Source: Tigriopus japonicus
Taxonomy: Eukaryota > Arthropoda > Copepoda > Harpacticoida > Harpacticidae
Length of the DNA: 64,000 bases
Assembly: GCA_010645155.1 (NCBI GenBank)
Contig: CM021312.1
Span: 9,994,182-10,058,181 of the forward strand
Direction of reading: 5' to 3'
Position numbers and translations under genes: made by a program. Each line of letters opens with the position of its first letter. Position 1 is the first letter of the stretch. Below are positions 44,619 to 57,143 of this stretch, in pieces. The notes beneath the pieces are model-generated. The model saw only the letters and a list, made by a program, of their open reading frames with translations, searched no databases and was not told where the DNA came from.

Positions 44619-46206
44619 TCTTTATTTGTTCTGATACAAAAAGGTTTTTAAATTGAAATTTAGAGAACATTCTGACATAAAAAGTTATTCTAAAACCCAT
44701 CTTTCACAGCAATTTGACATTAGACTTGGAAAGTCGATGCCAATCATGTTCTGTACAAAATAGTCAATGACCTGCTGAAAATGACGCGCAGGGTCGGCGG
44801 GCCATCTGTAAACTTGGCTTGCCGTTTTTTCAAGGAAAAACAAGCTGGTATGTTTTGTCTGCGCGAAGGAATACTAAAAGCATGCATTCTTTGTTTACCT
44901 CAAGTGTACAGTATTTCAAGCCTATTAGAACATAATTTGAATGTATTTTTATTAAACGTTTACTTCGTTGAAGCCAACATTCTTACAACGTGATTTTGAA
45001 GCTTGAGAGCGTAAAAAAGGGCCAAAACGATTAAAGTCAATTTATGAAGTATGCTTGAAGCGTGACCCCCAGAACATCGGACCTCCGTTTCAGGTCGAAC
45101 TGAGGCTCATAAATTTTATTTTTTGTCCCATCCTTAAAAGTGACGCATGTTGGGATACCCAACAGTCCATTTCAACCCAAAACTTTGCCCTCTTCCCCTT
45201 GAGGGACAAATGCATCGAATTGTTACTATTTTTCAATTAAACTGCACGATTGTGAAATTGAAAAAAAGTAATAGAAAATTCCAATACCTATTGTGTTATA
45301 TCCTATTACCAACCCTGCACTTGGTCTGCCGACCCTGTACAGGGTTGGTGTCGCCAAAAATTGATAATTGTCGTCCACAGATGTCAGACCAATTTCCAGG
45401 GGCTCTTGACACTCCGTGCATTAGTATATTAGTACGTTTTCTAGAAATACTTGCTCATACACGGTCTCACTATTTTCGTAGATCCATAAAAGCCATGCAT
45501 CTTATTCCAGCCTCAACAGTTCTGTCACCTCCAATGACCTCTTCCCAAGTGAGAAAGTGTGAGTGAATGAATGAATGAATGAGAGTAAACAAATGTTTTA
45601 TTTTAGACCGAACTAGAAAGCCTCGCTTAAGAATAAAACAAAATGCAGATGAAGTGCAGTGTTGGATCAACAGCCTTTCTTCGTCTGGCCATCTCTAAAT
45701 AAAGGACAGTCAGTTCATGCATCTTCTGGACCCAAAAGATGCTTTCACTTTGGTATGAGTCATAAATTCTGAACAGATAAAAAGAGACCTTGGACGGACC
45801 AATGAGATGGCACTTTGGGGCAGGAATACTACTCATTCGTGTGTGTCTACGTATATGTAAATTCATATCTATGCTCGACAAACAGGAGAATTGTTAATAT
45901 GCTCACGGCCTTGACCATTGCCCAACCCCTGAAAGCACATAGACAGCTTCTATTAGAACATGTACAGCACTACACTATTCCTGTAAGGCAATAGTTGATA
46001 GACTCTTTTCTGGCCGGGAAAGTGCTTTAGCCCATATTTGGCCACTTGGAATAGTCTTGCCTGATTTAATTATGCTCAATTCACTGTTAGCGCACCATCT
46101 ATGAATGTAATCGTAATAAAATCTCAACTTTTTCCCCCAGGACCCTTGTCCCTGAAGTGAAAAAATGGTAATCATATGCAATAAGGAAAACGACATGAAC
46201 TTTGTT
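44619..46206. other. No recognised gene; microsatellite inside
   Basis: A GAAT/GAGT microsatellite lies at 45562-45583 and a small ACCCTGTACAGGGT palindrome near 45334. The plus-strand frame 45147-45566 lacks domain features, and I do not call it. Confidence 0.35.
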
Positions 46207-46280
46207 GGAGGAGATACTGTATGTTCTCATGGTGAGCGCAGTTAAGTACAACGGGAAAGTACCAGGTTCGATTCTCCTCC
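46207..46280 (+). repeat. tRNA-like SINE head
   Basis: GGAGGAG at 46207-46213 pairs perfectly with CTCCTCC at 46274-46280. Between them are an A-box-like GGTGAGCGCAG and a B-box GGTTCGATTC. The anticodon arm does not fold properly, so it is a tRNA-derived repeat and not a working tRNA. The following CTTTCTTAAGAAAA block recurs after the weaker copy near 49890, so the SINE body goes on for some tens of bases. Confidence 0.65.
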
Positions 46281-46299
46281 CTGATCTTTCTTAAGAAAA

Positions 46300-47365
46300 T
46301 TTTAGGCACCGGTATAAATTCACAGACTGAGATTCCTTTGAACTCATGACTATCGGGAAAATGGCTGACAAATCACAAAAAAAGAACACATAAATTAAAG
46401 AAACTGAGATCCATTGATGGTCGGAAGACAAAAAAAGTTCTTTTAAGAAAATGTCCAAATAGGAAAGACGTGAGCCTTCCAAAATATTGGGAGCAAGAAG
46501 CAGGAAAGGTAAGGAAAGGCACTCCATGACATTTATAAAGATCAGAAAGGGATTTCTTCTCAATCTTTACCCCGAGCTAAACTAGAGCTATTACTGCCGA
46601 CATTTAATGGTAGACCCTGATGGTAGTGGAGTTGAACGCTTAATTACTCCATTTTTTAGAGCTAATTTTGTAATGATTAACTTAGTCGAATGTCGTTGCG
46701 GATTAAGACTTGATTTTTTCCCTGATGTAAATAGAAGGTTTTGTTAGAGCCACTGTGATTAGAAGAGTACGATCAAGAAATTAAATGGTCCAACTTTGAC
46801 AAGATTTGGGAAGGAAAACGAAAGTCGAAGAAACATGCACCATTTTATTAATGGCTTATTTTCAAAAAACTTGCAATAGCATGTCCTGAAAATGAGCATA
46901 TTTTCTCTTACATTAACCCTCAAGCATTGCATTTTTTCTTAGGCTTCCCCCTTTCCCCTCGATCCCTAGGAGACACTGTAGAACCAATCAATGTCAAACG
47001 TGTAGTCTCTTAGTTACAGCGCTCTATTTTCTTCCATTTATGAGCTAGTCCGTATGCAAAATACTTCAATGATTTCACTAGAAACTCTACTTGCAAAAAA
47101 ATCCTTTCCTTCCAAATAAGATTCCATCTTTGACGTCTTTCCATTTAAATCTTTCATGGCCAGCTATTTCACTAACAGAATAGTTAAACTTGAAGTTCTG
47201 ATTTCACCGTAGTCTTCTTTGGTTTACGAGTTCCTCAGTATTGCCAAAAATATCGAGGGTTTCTTGACAATGGGAAAACACGACCATAGAGGGAAATGAG
47301 ACCAACACATGAAAGTTGGATGGCCACGAAATCGTATACCTACTTATACCAAGGATACCCATGCA
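46300..47365. other. No recognised gene
   Basis: AT-rich flank downstream of the minus-strand gene ending at 47366. Its 3' UTR probably lies here. Confidence 0.35.
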
Positions 47366-50300
47366 TCATAAACTGTCGTTTGTCTGGCTAGAGTCCTCTC
47401 CACAACTCTGAAACACGATCACTTTCCGCAGTGCTGAGAAAAACTTCCTTGGAGAGGTCGTGGTCAAGTATTTGGGTAAATGGGAGTCGCACAGGGAGGA
47501 AATCCGAAATCCATGAAACGGGATGGGTATGCATCTCGTTTGCCCTTGTACGTCATCCATGTGAATGCACACGTTCAAAAGTTTCTTGCCCCTTTTCACT
47601 ACCAAATTGGTTCCACTCTCCAGCACTCGTCTGGAATCTCCAATAAGTTTCTACCACTATCGAAGTAGCATCCTTGCTCCATTTATAATGTAATATCAAA
47701 GTTTGACCATCAGCTCTGATCACAAATATTCCTCGGGATTAAGGTATTAGGGTCAACTCAGAAAAGACGAGCATAGGATGGTTCCCATCAGAAGAGCACC
47801 GCCAATTGTGGTGCCTGAATGGATGGGAACTGACAAACTTGGAATTAGCATTGGACCTGGGACCAAAGATAACCATGATGGGATGCACGCTGGTGCACTC
47901 CGAGTAAGCTGATATGGCTCTTTCTTTCGCTCAGTGTTGTTCCACCTTGGATCCAAAAGGCACAACACGAATGAATGAGCAAGAAACAAGATAAGAGGCT
48001 CGTGTTTCATCGTTAAATGGCCAAGGATGGCAAGCTAGCTCACTAATGCTACGTACAATACATACCTTGCATGCGAGACGGATGCTGAAGGTTTCTCCGG
48101 GCCCCAGCTTGGGTATTTCATTAAAGTGAAAAGTGGATTGTCCGCCGACAAGAATGTCAGGACCATCGCAATCTTGCGGTTGCAGTGCTTTGGCCACGAA
48201 GGTAAATTCGTGCTTCACTGCCAGTTCATAACTGTCGGGAAAGAGGGCGAGGATTTCCATGGAGGGTAAGGAGGACAAAATCCCGGCAGATTCACCTGAA
48301 ATGACATTGAGGGTTATTCCTTATTCAATTTTGAGGCATTCAAACAATAAAGAACTCATGGGAAAGAAGCGTCATCTTGCATTTATGTTCTTATCGAGTA
48401 CGTAATATAGGTACGATCCCAACGTAGGGATCCCGGTGATATTTCAGAGTTGAAAACCCAAAACAGATGAGGTCAAAGAGAAAAATTTGAGCTTAAAGAG
48501 AAAGATCATGGCCAGGATTTGACAAAAAGGGCAAATGTAAGCTTTAGCAAAACCAAACAAAGGGTTCAATATATTGGTTTATTGATGGCCTCCCAACATA
48601 TTAGACATACTTTAACGGCGGGTAAAGGCTACACCTGAAAAGGTAAGTAATAATATTAAACTGTTTTTGATTCAAAGTTCTTCATTACCTGGGAAGTTCC
48701 TTAATATGGATTTGAAAGCGCCTTTGACGGTCAAATATTAAATAGTTTTGTCGAGTTAGCTTGAAAGGCACCTTTTGAATGCGTTTCATCACAGATTACT
48801 TAAAATACAGATATCTAAATTCTGACGGCGTCAAAAACGCCCTCTGCGCGGGATTACCTTAAAAATTGATTGTTTCATCAGGAATGTCAAAAAACCGCAA
48901 ATATCCTTATTTAAAGCTTGGTTCTCAGAGTCAATCCAACAAGTACAGATTGAGTCATCTAGAGGTCACTGATTAAACTATTGCCTTGGTCTGTTTGCTT
49001 AGCAAGAACTAGGGACCCTGATATAGAGGCTGGCCTGCAAAATGCATGGATATCTGACCAATGCGCACCATTTGTGACGTCTTTCAACATGTCGAAAGCA
49101 AAAGCTCATGATTAAAGGAAAACTTTCTTATCAGAAACACATCTAAACTATTTAACCCATTTGATAGCGTAGTTTGGCTATTGGAAATCTTCAACCCTGT
49201 TGCAAATGTTTCTAAAGTATTTGATCAGTGTGGAGTTTAAACAAGGACCAATCAATGTCTTATAATCAGTTGACTGGCAATTCAATCTACAAAGAAGAAA
49301 AACCTCTGGTTTGGCATTGGGTTTGGTAATGAACTTCCATCAGAAACTGAATCAGCTGAATGTTCAAGTGAATGCTCTTTACCATTCACCAGCATGAACA
49401 ATTAGCACCTTGTGCTAGCCTACGGCGGCGAGTATCTATTTCAGGGTATCTACGTACTCGTAGCTAGAACTGAATAGTCTGGGACTTGGTCTGTGGTTCC
49501 ATGAACAAAACAGAGCGGATAAATGACGGTTTGGCGTTCTAAATTTGTTTTATGACAAGGAGACTTAAGCAAACAATGCAATATGGAAATGAGATGGTCT
49601 GGCTAAGGCCCTGCAATTTCGAGATTCGTTACTACGTATCTTGCACTGAAGGTAAAATGCTCAACATTACTTCTAAGTTATCCATGGAAAGCCAAGACCT
49701 CACAAAAATGGCGAGGAAACAATCATGGTTAAGGCTCCGTCAGTCTTTTTTCTTCAGAATGAATAAACTTGCAGCAAAAGATTGTTTGAAAAGTAGTTAT
49801 TGAAAGGGTGGCGATAAAGTGCCACGATACATGCATGCAATTACATACTGCATATGTATTGATAGAGGTGTCAGGTTCCATTCTCTTGCTCGACCTTTCT
49901 TTAGGAAAAAGTTTACATGCTAAATATGACTCATAAAAAGAGAAAAATTCTTAAACCGGACATAAGATCATCGATCGGAAAAGGGATGAATGGATGAAAA
50001 AACATCGTGTCCCGAATATGCTTTTACAATTGAAGACCCAGTGTTAAGGTTGTGTTTATCTTCGTTCCTGATTTTTGACAGCACGAGCTTCTTTTTTGAA
50101 AACAAGAAATTTGTTCATTTTAACTTTAAGACAGCCATGCGCACAATTACTTTACACTTCTTTAATTCATGGCTTAAGTTCATTCATAATTTCAAAAATT
50201 GTGAGTTTTCTGAGGAAATGTTTTACAATGAATTTTGAATTTTCGATGCTCGAACTTAAACGTGAGATATTGCGAACCAATACAAAACGAACGAAGTTTT

Positions 50301-51530
50301 TCGTTTGAAAGTTTATCGTTTTTTTTTTGGAACACGTCAAATTACTGCATTGTGCGATTATAAAAAAAACGAACAATTGACTATCAACATATACAGCCCA
50401 TTTAGCCTTCATTGACATGAATTCTCGGCAACACCTTCCACACACAAAAGCAACCCTCCGTCCATGTATTTTGCAATTAATTTTTAGAATACGTGATCTC
50501 GTTTACTTTCATTGATCAACAATTACACTTCGTCTACCCCGTAAACAACTTTCTAAGAAATTTGTTTTGGCCCCTCCTCTGTGCTTCGAGTCAATTGCAA
50601 GGTACAAAACATGGCAGGCTAGGCTTAAAATTTTACACATCCAACAAAAGAGGCTCTTAAAAAAGTAGCGCTTCCAAGTTGCAACAGTGTTGCACTCGTA
50701 GGCAATCACTTGCAGTGTCCAATAACTTGGGAAAAGCCTCTAAACCCAGATCTTACTAGTAAAAAGTACCACAAACTTTACTTTGATTGTATTTTTGTTG
50801 AAGAAAGCGCCAATATTAGAAAAGGGACGAAAACTCTAGTGGTTGTTGTTATTGAGATCAAACCTGCCAAACAACGACATCGGGAAATATTGGACGAATT
50901 ATTATTCAAGGTAACAAAAAGAGACGTGACAACCGATTCCAACATCAAAGGTGACATCTCGTTGACAATGCCATATCCTATTTCTTCATATCTTATTGTC
51001 AAGGTTTTCCTCGAATCAAACGGGGCGACATCAAACGCGTACTCTATTCTACGATCTCTTGATCTTGCTTGAGCACAAAAGCAATTTTTATCTAAACTCA
51101 GATGTGCATTTTACGTCTGCCAGATTTTACTTCATAACAACAGGCATATGACATTTAGGAAAATTGTTTTCCACTTTGTGAACAACCATGAGTATTTGTG
51201 AGGCTATATTGGATCCAAACTAATGACTTTCTATGTTGAGTGGAGCAAGTGCCACCCTGTTTGATGGAACTCACCTAAAAACTTCCAGGAATTCGAGGAA
51301 CGCGGTTCGACTCGCATTTTCGAGAATGATGAGAAATTCTTGTACGATGGGATGGTTGGACTTGGAGGCTCCTCCTGACCCTCTTCATCATTGCGAGGCC
51401 TCTCGGGCCTCTTTGGACTAAAAGTGCCAATCACCTCGATCCAGAGATCTGTACCATTTTCGAACACAATGGAACGATGGTCATCCGACTCAGCCCAGAT
51501 CGCTTCCAAAGCTCGACGTTCCTCATCCAT
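47366..51530 (-). CDS. Uncharacterised three-exon protein with faint CABIT-domain resemblance (Themis/GAREM/Serrano group)
   Basis: Predicted exons are 51530-51275, 48295-48066 and 47650-47366. ATG at 51530 has a TAA in frame six bases upstream, supporting the start. Exon 1 (MDEERRALEAIWAESDDHRS...) ends at a GTGAGT donor in phase 1. Exon 2 starts after TTTCAG and its first two bases complete Gly, giving FLGESAGILSSLPSM. It contains LALFPDSYELAVKHEFTF and LGPGETFSIRLACK and ends at GTATGT in phase 0. Exon 3 has a weak acceptor; it contains KKLLNVCIHMDDVQGQTR, CIPIPFHGFRIS and ends TNDSL, stop at 47366-47368. Total is about 257 residues. The order FP..Y..., then a GE-x-F hydrophobic block, then a C-x7..IPF..G..S block recalls CABIT modules of signalling adaptors, but this is from memory of the pattern. 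Exons 1 and 2 are better supported than exon 3. Confidence 0.5.
48770..49030 (+). repeat. Dispersed repeat family C, copy without the inverted-array element
   Basis: It shares TCAGAGTCAATCCA, TACAGATTGAGTCATC and the following GATTAAACTATTG..CTGTTTGCTTAGC..AGAACT with 54290-54478 plus 55997-56060. There the two halves are separated by the 1.5-kb element. A further partial match is TAGCTAGAACTGAATAGTCT at about 49458. Confidence 0.6.
49800..49935 (+). repeat. Degenerate tRNA-like SINE copy
   Basis: It has a weak B-box GTCAGGTTCCATTCTC, followed by CGACCTTTCTTTAGGAAAA, matching the segment after the better tRNA-like copy at 46207. It lies in the long intron between exons 1 and 2 of the 47366-51530 gene. 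Confidence 0.4.
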
Positions 51531-52378
51531 GACTTATGATTTTCAGGCTATTTCGGAAACAAATGGAACCGACTGGTTTGTGTTAGGATCCCACCAAGCT
51601 CTTGGGAAGAGGGGATTGGAAATTCAAAGTATACTCGAGAGAGTCAGAAGTGGCATTTGGACGAGACGATGGGTCATGGTCACTTGAGAATGGGAACTTT
51701 CAGGGTCTAAGGAACCTTCGATGATTAATGGACTGGAACTGGCAAGAGGAAATTCAAGAGTGACACACGCTCAACAATGAGAAGGGAGCATGAAACCACT
51801 ATGGCACACTGGATCTTCATTTGGGACAAGGGACGTGTTTCACTCACTTAGCTTATTTCCACGTTAGATGAGCCACCAAAACCACTTTGTTATGAATGAC
51901 TCCAGAAATGTCTTTTCTCAACGCAGAACGCTCGAGTACGATGGATGTCAGCCGAAAACCAGTTTCTAGCCATCTCGTCCCAAAAATGAAGCACTTTAAA
52001 TGGCATAGATGGATTAATCATGTCGAAGATTTGAAAAAAAAATTAACATTGCATATTCCATGCTGTTGGACTTAACCCATTTTTTTTATAATTTTTCGTA
52101 ACCATTTCTGTAAAATATTATTACAATCTGTGATTAGAAATAGCTCTTTTTGGCATTACTACCAAACGAGCCAACACAGGTGAGAGCTGTCAGTTGGTTG
52201 TGTACATGGGTATATGTACGAAGCATCCCCAAGGTCATCATGCACATATGAGGGATCCTGATGCCTCGAGTGCCAGTTGGGGTGATTCGTTCGAAGGTAT
52301 TCTACGATCATAGGAGCGAGCACCCGTAGTATAACGGTAGAGATAGTTTCAATGGAAGTTTTTCAGAAAAATAATGAT

Positions 52379-52906
52379 TAAGGCCCGGAAAGATATCTGC
52401 AAAAAGTGACAAAATATCCAATATATTTTTCTTCAAAAGCCCTAAATATTTTTTGAAAAAAACCCGGATATTGAAAAAACATTTTTTTGACAACGCCATT
52501 ATTTGGTATTTTTTTCTGTGTGGACCGATTTCCCGAATTTGTTTTTGGGAATTGTTTTTGATGCATTGGCCGTTTTTGGAAACATTCTTGACATGTGTTT
52601 GATTTAAGAATACAATTTCAATTTGCCTCAATAGATGGCGCAGTTTTTTCGTGTATAACAGTAGTTTTGGTTTTGAATATCTATTCTCAGGACATTTGCC
52701 ATTTTTAAGAGGTTTTTGTATTTTGGGTTCATTTTGGGTAAGCCCTAATGAGTATTGGTCATTCATTTGTTTTCCTCAATTTTGGCTGAAATATTTTTTC
52801 TGACTCAAATTTTCGGGAAAATTTACATTTTTTCCTTGAAACAGCTGAAATATTTATAAAACCGAGGAAAAACGGATGTACATTTTTAAAATATTTTCGG
52901 GCCCTA
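52379..52906. mobile_element. hAT-type MITE, 528 bp, TAGGGCCCG family
   Basis: The ends are TAAGGCCCGGAAAGATAT and, reverse-complemented, TAGGGCCCGAAAATATT. Flanking 8-mers ATAATGAT and ATATTAAT agree at six of eight positions. The interior is AT-rich with AAATATTTTT words and a TAGATGGCGCA block also seen, inverted, in the copy at 56597-57143. Non-coding. Confidence 0.7.
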
Positions 52907-52914
52907 ATATTAAT

Positions 52915-53045
52915 GAACCGAAATGTCGGTTTCTGTTATGCCTACCGAAACTGGAAGCAGATATGTACACTAAAGAATGGAGTTTGAGAGTAAAATCGAA
53001 GATTTCTCGGTCCAAAAACTTTTCTGAAATATGCAATTGCCCAAC
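52915..53045. mobile_element. Fragment of the CCGAAA hAT-type MITE family
   Basis: ACCGAAATGTCGGTTTCTGT, CCTACCGAAACTGGAAGCAG and AATGGAGTTTGA match the copy at 59740-59997 in the same order. The termini are lost. It abuts the right end of the preceding MITE. Confidence 0.55.
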
Positions 53046-54280
53046 TTTAAACACATGAGCAACATTTATTTTGTACACAAATTTCCCATAGAAACGGAAA
53101 CACATTTGCATTACAGAGATTGGATTTTGAGAGAAAAATCTAAGATTTGAGTCCCGATTGTCTCACACTTGGAAGTGTGATGTATTTTTATTGGATTTTC
53201 TCTTGATCTTGAATCATGGTAGTTTATAAACTCCTTAAATGTTTGCCTGGAGAGCAGAGACATAGCTTTTAAATGTCTTGGTTCGTTTACGTATCATGTG
53301 CATTTCAAACGGATACAAAGGTTTTGTGATTCTTTTTTATTTTGTTCCGTGTTTTTAAACTTTCAGAGTCGGATGGCTCATTTTGGATTGCAAGCAAAAG
53401 TAGTTTTCATTATGATTTTCACTTATCACCTATTACTATCAAGGTATGGCGTCAAGTTTTCTTATGAGGTGAAGAAGCTCATGAAAAATTTGTTCATGAA
53501 CCTGAAGAAAATGTTTTTCAAGATATCATTGATACAAGACATTTTATATCGATCTAATTATTTGGGTTGTTTTTACATTTACATTATCCTTTCTCTGAAA
53601 CATTCCTTATCGTAATAGGTGTGTGTACTCAAATAAAACAGGACTTTTTATTTGGCTTTTACCCCTTTTGTGTTCTGTGCAATAACATAAATCAAGGATC
53701 TCGATTTCCTTGGATAAGTTCAAATAAAAAGTATACACGTTACGTGGTCTCACACTTCAAAATCCTCTGTATTTCAACAAAAGTTACAATACGTACACGC
53801 AATTGTGAACATGCATGGACTAAGAGGTACCATTCTTGGTTTATCTAACAACATTCGAAGTTAAAAGACTAGATTAGAGGGAGAAGACGGTTGAACCCAT
53901 GAATCAGAACGTTGGCCCAAAGATATTTCCGATCAAGTTAACAAAATAAGTAGTATTACCTTTTTAGTCAAATTTCCCTTAGTTATGCTCTAAAGGTGGG
54001 GTTTGCGACGCAAAAAACGCCATTTTTAATGTCAATCTGACAGATTTAAAACCAAGCTAGACCATGGGTTCTCATGTCACATTAGATTTCATGCTTTCGC
54101 GTAGAATTTTTTCAACGTAGTATCCAACTAAGGGCTTTAGATCCAACGAAGACTTGACGGTGATGGTGAGGCCTTCTTTTTTGAGGTTTTACTACGGAGT
54201 TTTTATCACCGTTAATAGGAATCTATGTCACTTAAGAAACGCTGCGAAAGAGTACGTACTAAATCATGGTAACCATAGAT
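53046..54280. other. No recognised gene
   Basis: AT-rich with short chance frames on both strands. Confidence 0.35.
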
Positions 54281-54480
54281 AAATAAATCAGAGATATCTC
54301 AATTTTGACGTCGCCAAAACCTCCCTCTATGAAGGATTACCTAACAACATTGTTAAAGATGATGGTCTCATAAGGAACGTCATAGATTGCGCTACCTTGT
54401 TTGTAACGCAAATTTCCTTTTTGAAGTTTGACTCTCAGAGTCAATCCAGAAAATACAGCCTGAGTCATCAAACGATTGTA

Positions 54481-55996
54481 GGTAAAAAGGTCACAAGCAA
54501 AACGGTCACAGGTAAATAGGTCACAGTAAAAAGGTCACGGGGTAAATAGGTCACGGTGAAAAGGTCACATGGTAAATATGTCAAAGTAAAAAGGTCACAA
54601 GCAAAACGGTCACAGGTAAATAGGTCACAGTAAAAAGGTCACGGGGTAAATAGGTCACGGTGAAAAGGTCACATGGTAAATATGTCAAAGTAAAAAGGTC
54701 ACAAGGTAAAAAGGTCACAGTAAAAAGGACCACGGTAGATAGGTCACGGTAAAAAGGTCACAAGGAAAAAAAGGTCACACGAGAAAAAAGGTCTTACAAT
54801 CATTGCAAACGCATAATGTTGTTGGGCTGAACATCGTACTTTAACTGAGGTTGAGACGATTTATTAATCATGGGCTTTACTGGACGTTAAAGAAACGGCA
54901 GTGTAACACTAAATAGCAACAAATAATTCACTAAATCATATAACAAGAAGTGTCCGTTTAACAAAGATATAGGTTATAGGTAATTTGAAATTGTTAATCT
55001 TCAAAAGTTAACACCAAAAATCAAAGTTGGCATGGTCGCAACTCAATTCAATAACAATTCAAAATAGAATAATAAGGACTCTGCTGAGATTCTGCTTTAA
55101 AGATACCAAACCAAGCAATGGAATTGAAAGTACAAAGGTGAGTGACGATTGAAAATTCAGTTGATCAATCCTGGAAATTGAGACTGCAATGTAAATCCAT
55201 GTTTTCCTCTAAAAATTCCTCTTGTGGCACGTTTCACCTTCACTGTAGGTTTCTTGGTTTTCAAAAACAATAATATTGTTTTGGAGCATGGTTAAGAAGG
55301 ACTAATAGGTACTAATATTCAAAATCATCAACGAGCATTATATCTGGACAAGCTCATCTATTTTATCAATTTTCAAAAATCCTTTACGGCCCCCAGTTTA
55401 GGGACCGGTGATATAGACGGCTACTGGGCCAAATTTAAGTAGCCTCTGTCCTCCCGGAACCTGAAATCCCTGGACTTGTTTCTGTGGTCAATAGTTGAGA
55501 CTGAGGGTACCAAGCCGAGGTTACCAAATGTCAAGATCTCTTAAGAGAGAATTGCCGAGGCCTGGAACCTCATCCTCAGACGCCGGAATCTGTCAAAAAA
55601 GCCTATGAATCAATCAAAATTAGAATAGCAATAGTATGTTGTGACGAAAATTTTTTGTTCGTCAAAGCACCAGAAGAATTAAAACTGTACTGGCAACTGT
55701 ACATGGATCATATGGCATACAGTCCATGTGCTCAACAACATTTTTTGAAAATCATTTCAATTTGAAGTCTCATTGTGCCTTTTTCTGTTTTTGAATTCCT
55801 TACCTTGTGACTTTTTTACCGGGACCTATTTACTGTGATCTTTTTACCGTGACCTTTTTACCGTGTGACCTTTCTACCGTGACCTATTTACCTTGACACC
55901 TTTTTACCGTGACCTATTTACCTTGTGACCTTTTTACCGTGACCGTTTTACTGTGACCTATTTACCGTGACCTTTTTACCTTGTGACCTATTTACC
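54481..55996. mobile_element. Unclassified 1.5-kb element with inverted tandem arrays of a GGTCAC motif at its ends
   Basis: The left array (54481-54795) is built of about 17-base units of the type GGTCACGGTAAAAA. It includes an exact 104-bp duplication (54487-54590 = 54591-54694). The right array (55799-55996) carries the same unit reversed (TTTTTACCGTGACC). The outermost bases are GGTAAA and TTTACC. The 1-kb interior is AT-rich and contains a mariner transposase remnant. No clean duplication flanks it, but the family C repeat is uninterrupted at 48963, giving an approximate empty site. It resembles foldback elements in architecture. Confidence 0.65.
55395..55625 (+). pseudogene. Mariner-type transposase remnant (C-terminal part)
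   Basis: The frame around 55417-55625 contains GYWAKFK, stop, PLSSRNLKSLDLFLWSIVET, then PRLPNVK, a stop, and ERIAEAWNLILRRRNLS. Relatives carry PPxSPDLNPLDxxLWS there, with the last catalytic Asp. Here the Asp of SPDLNP is Asn, and two stops occur. It has no connection to the 23161 element beyond the superfamily. Confidence 0.65.
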
Positions 55997-56596
55997 GCGC
56001 GCCGATCAAAACTACTGTCGCCGTCGTCTGCCTGTTTAGCTAGAACTGAGAAGTCTAGAGCTGGTTTGTGTGGTAACTAACACTCAGCTGAAGTCAAAGA
56101 TTGAGCAAGGTAACGTCAAAATGAACCATTTAGAGTTTTTATCTCAAGTGCTGCTGTATAAATGCTCATATCACTTCCAATTTTCGTTTTGTTGAAATGC
56201 TGATCGCTCCACAACATAATGTGGGGCAAAGTGAGGCAAACAGTATAAAAAAGTCTCCCCACTTAGCTGGGTCAAGAAGCACTGAAAACAATAAAAGCAA
56301 TAAAATTCAGTGGTTCTTGGCTGGGTTTATCAAAGAACAGCTTTTGAAACGCGACGCCAGCTCGGATGTTAATTCAAGCACTAATTCAAATAGCTGGAGT
56401 GTACCAAAAATAGTATAAATAGCCATGCTCGAGTGAAGTATCAATGTATAAGATATATTTCACAGGTGATCCAAAAACTATAGCAAACACGGACTCTAAC
56501 ATAGCCTATCATCCTAACCAATGCTTCAACACATTAAGCTTCGCAATTCTTCACTATAGTTCTTGGTGCCCTCAACAATTACAAATTATTCATTAT

Positions 56597-57143
56597 TAGG
56601 GCCAAGAAAATTATTATTTTTCAATATGAAAGATTTTAAAAATATCTGTCCATTTTTCCTCAAATTCTTAAACATTTAGACTGTTTCTATAGAAAATGAG
56701 TATTTGTTGGATTATTTAATCAAAAAACACATTTCCATCAAAATTGAGGAAAACATGAATTAATTGTGTCAATGGGTCTCACCCAAAATGATCAAAGTAC
56801 ACCAAAAAAAATTACAAACGGACATGTGTGCATAAATTAGACCTTCACAACTGTAATTACTGACATACACAAAAAATGCGCCATCTAAGTAACCTAACAG
56901 GGCTTGAAATATCTATTGTTAAATATGTGAGGTAAAGTATGCCGCCAAAGACGACAAATTACATCCAATTAACAAAGAATATTGTGGGAAAATTGGTGCC
57001 CACAGACAAAAAAAATAGCGAAACGATGCCGTGGTCAAAAATATCTTTAAGATATTCGGCTTATTTTGAAAATATTTTCGTTTTTTTAACAAGATATTTT
57101 TTAAATATTCTATCACTTTTTGCAAATATTTTTCCGGGCCCTA
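56597..57143. mobile_element. hAT-type MITE, 547 bp, TAGGGCCCG family, second copy
   Basis: The ends are TAGGGCCAAGAAAAT and TATTTTTCCGGGCCCTA. Flanking 8-mers TTCATTAT and CTCATTAC agree at six of eight positions. It carries the inverted TGCGCCATCTA block relative to 52379-52906. Non-coding. Confidence 0.72.

Larger units (their letters stand above)
54290..56060 (+). repeat. Dispersed repeat family C, copy split by the inverted-array element
   Basis: The left part (54290-54478, with GACTCTCAGAGTCAATCCAG and TACAGCCTGAGTCATC) and the right part (55997-56060, with GATCAAAACTACTGTCGCC and TTTAGCTAGAACTGAGAAGT) together line up with the uninterrupted copy at 48770-49030. Confidence 0.55.

Noticed and set aside
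45147..45566. 139-codon plus-strand frame
   Set aside because: No domain, low-complexity ends including a microsatellite, and no splice support.
46207..46280. Functional tRNA gene
   Set aside because: The acceptor stem pairs, but the anticodon and T arms do not fold, and related degenerate copies exist, so it is a SINE head.
50710..51072. 120-codon plus-strand frame after a CTTGCAG acceptor-like site
   Set aside because: Protein-like composition but non-ATG start, no recognised domain, no matching exon partner, and it lies upstream and antisense to the 47366-51530 gene. Kept only as a note.
54481..55996. Regularly spaced short repeats that resemble a CRISPR array
   Set aside because: The intervals are themselves repeats, not unique spacers. 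Repeat units are about 17 bases, the array is inverted at the other end, and the genome is clearly eukaryotic.
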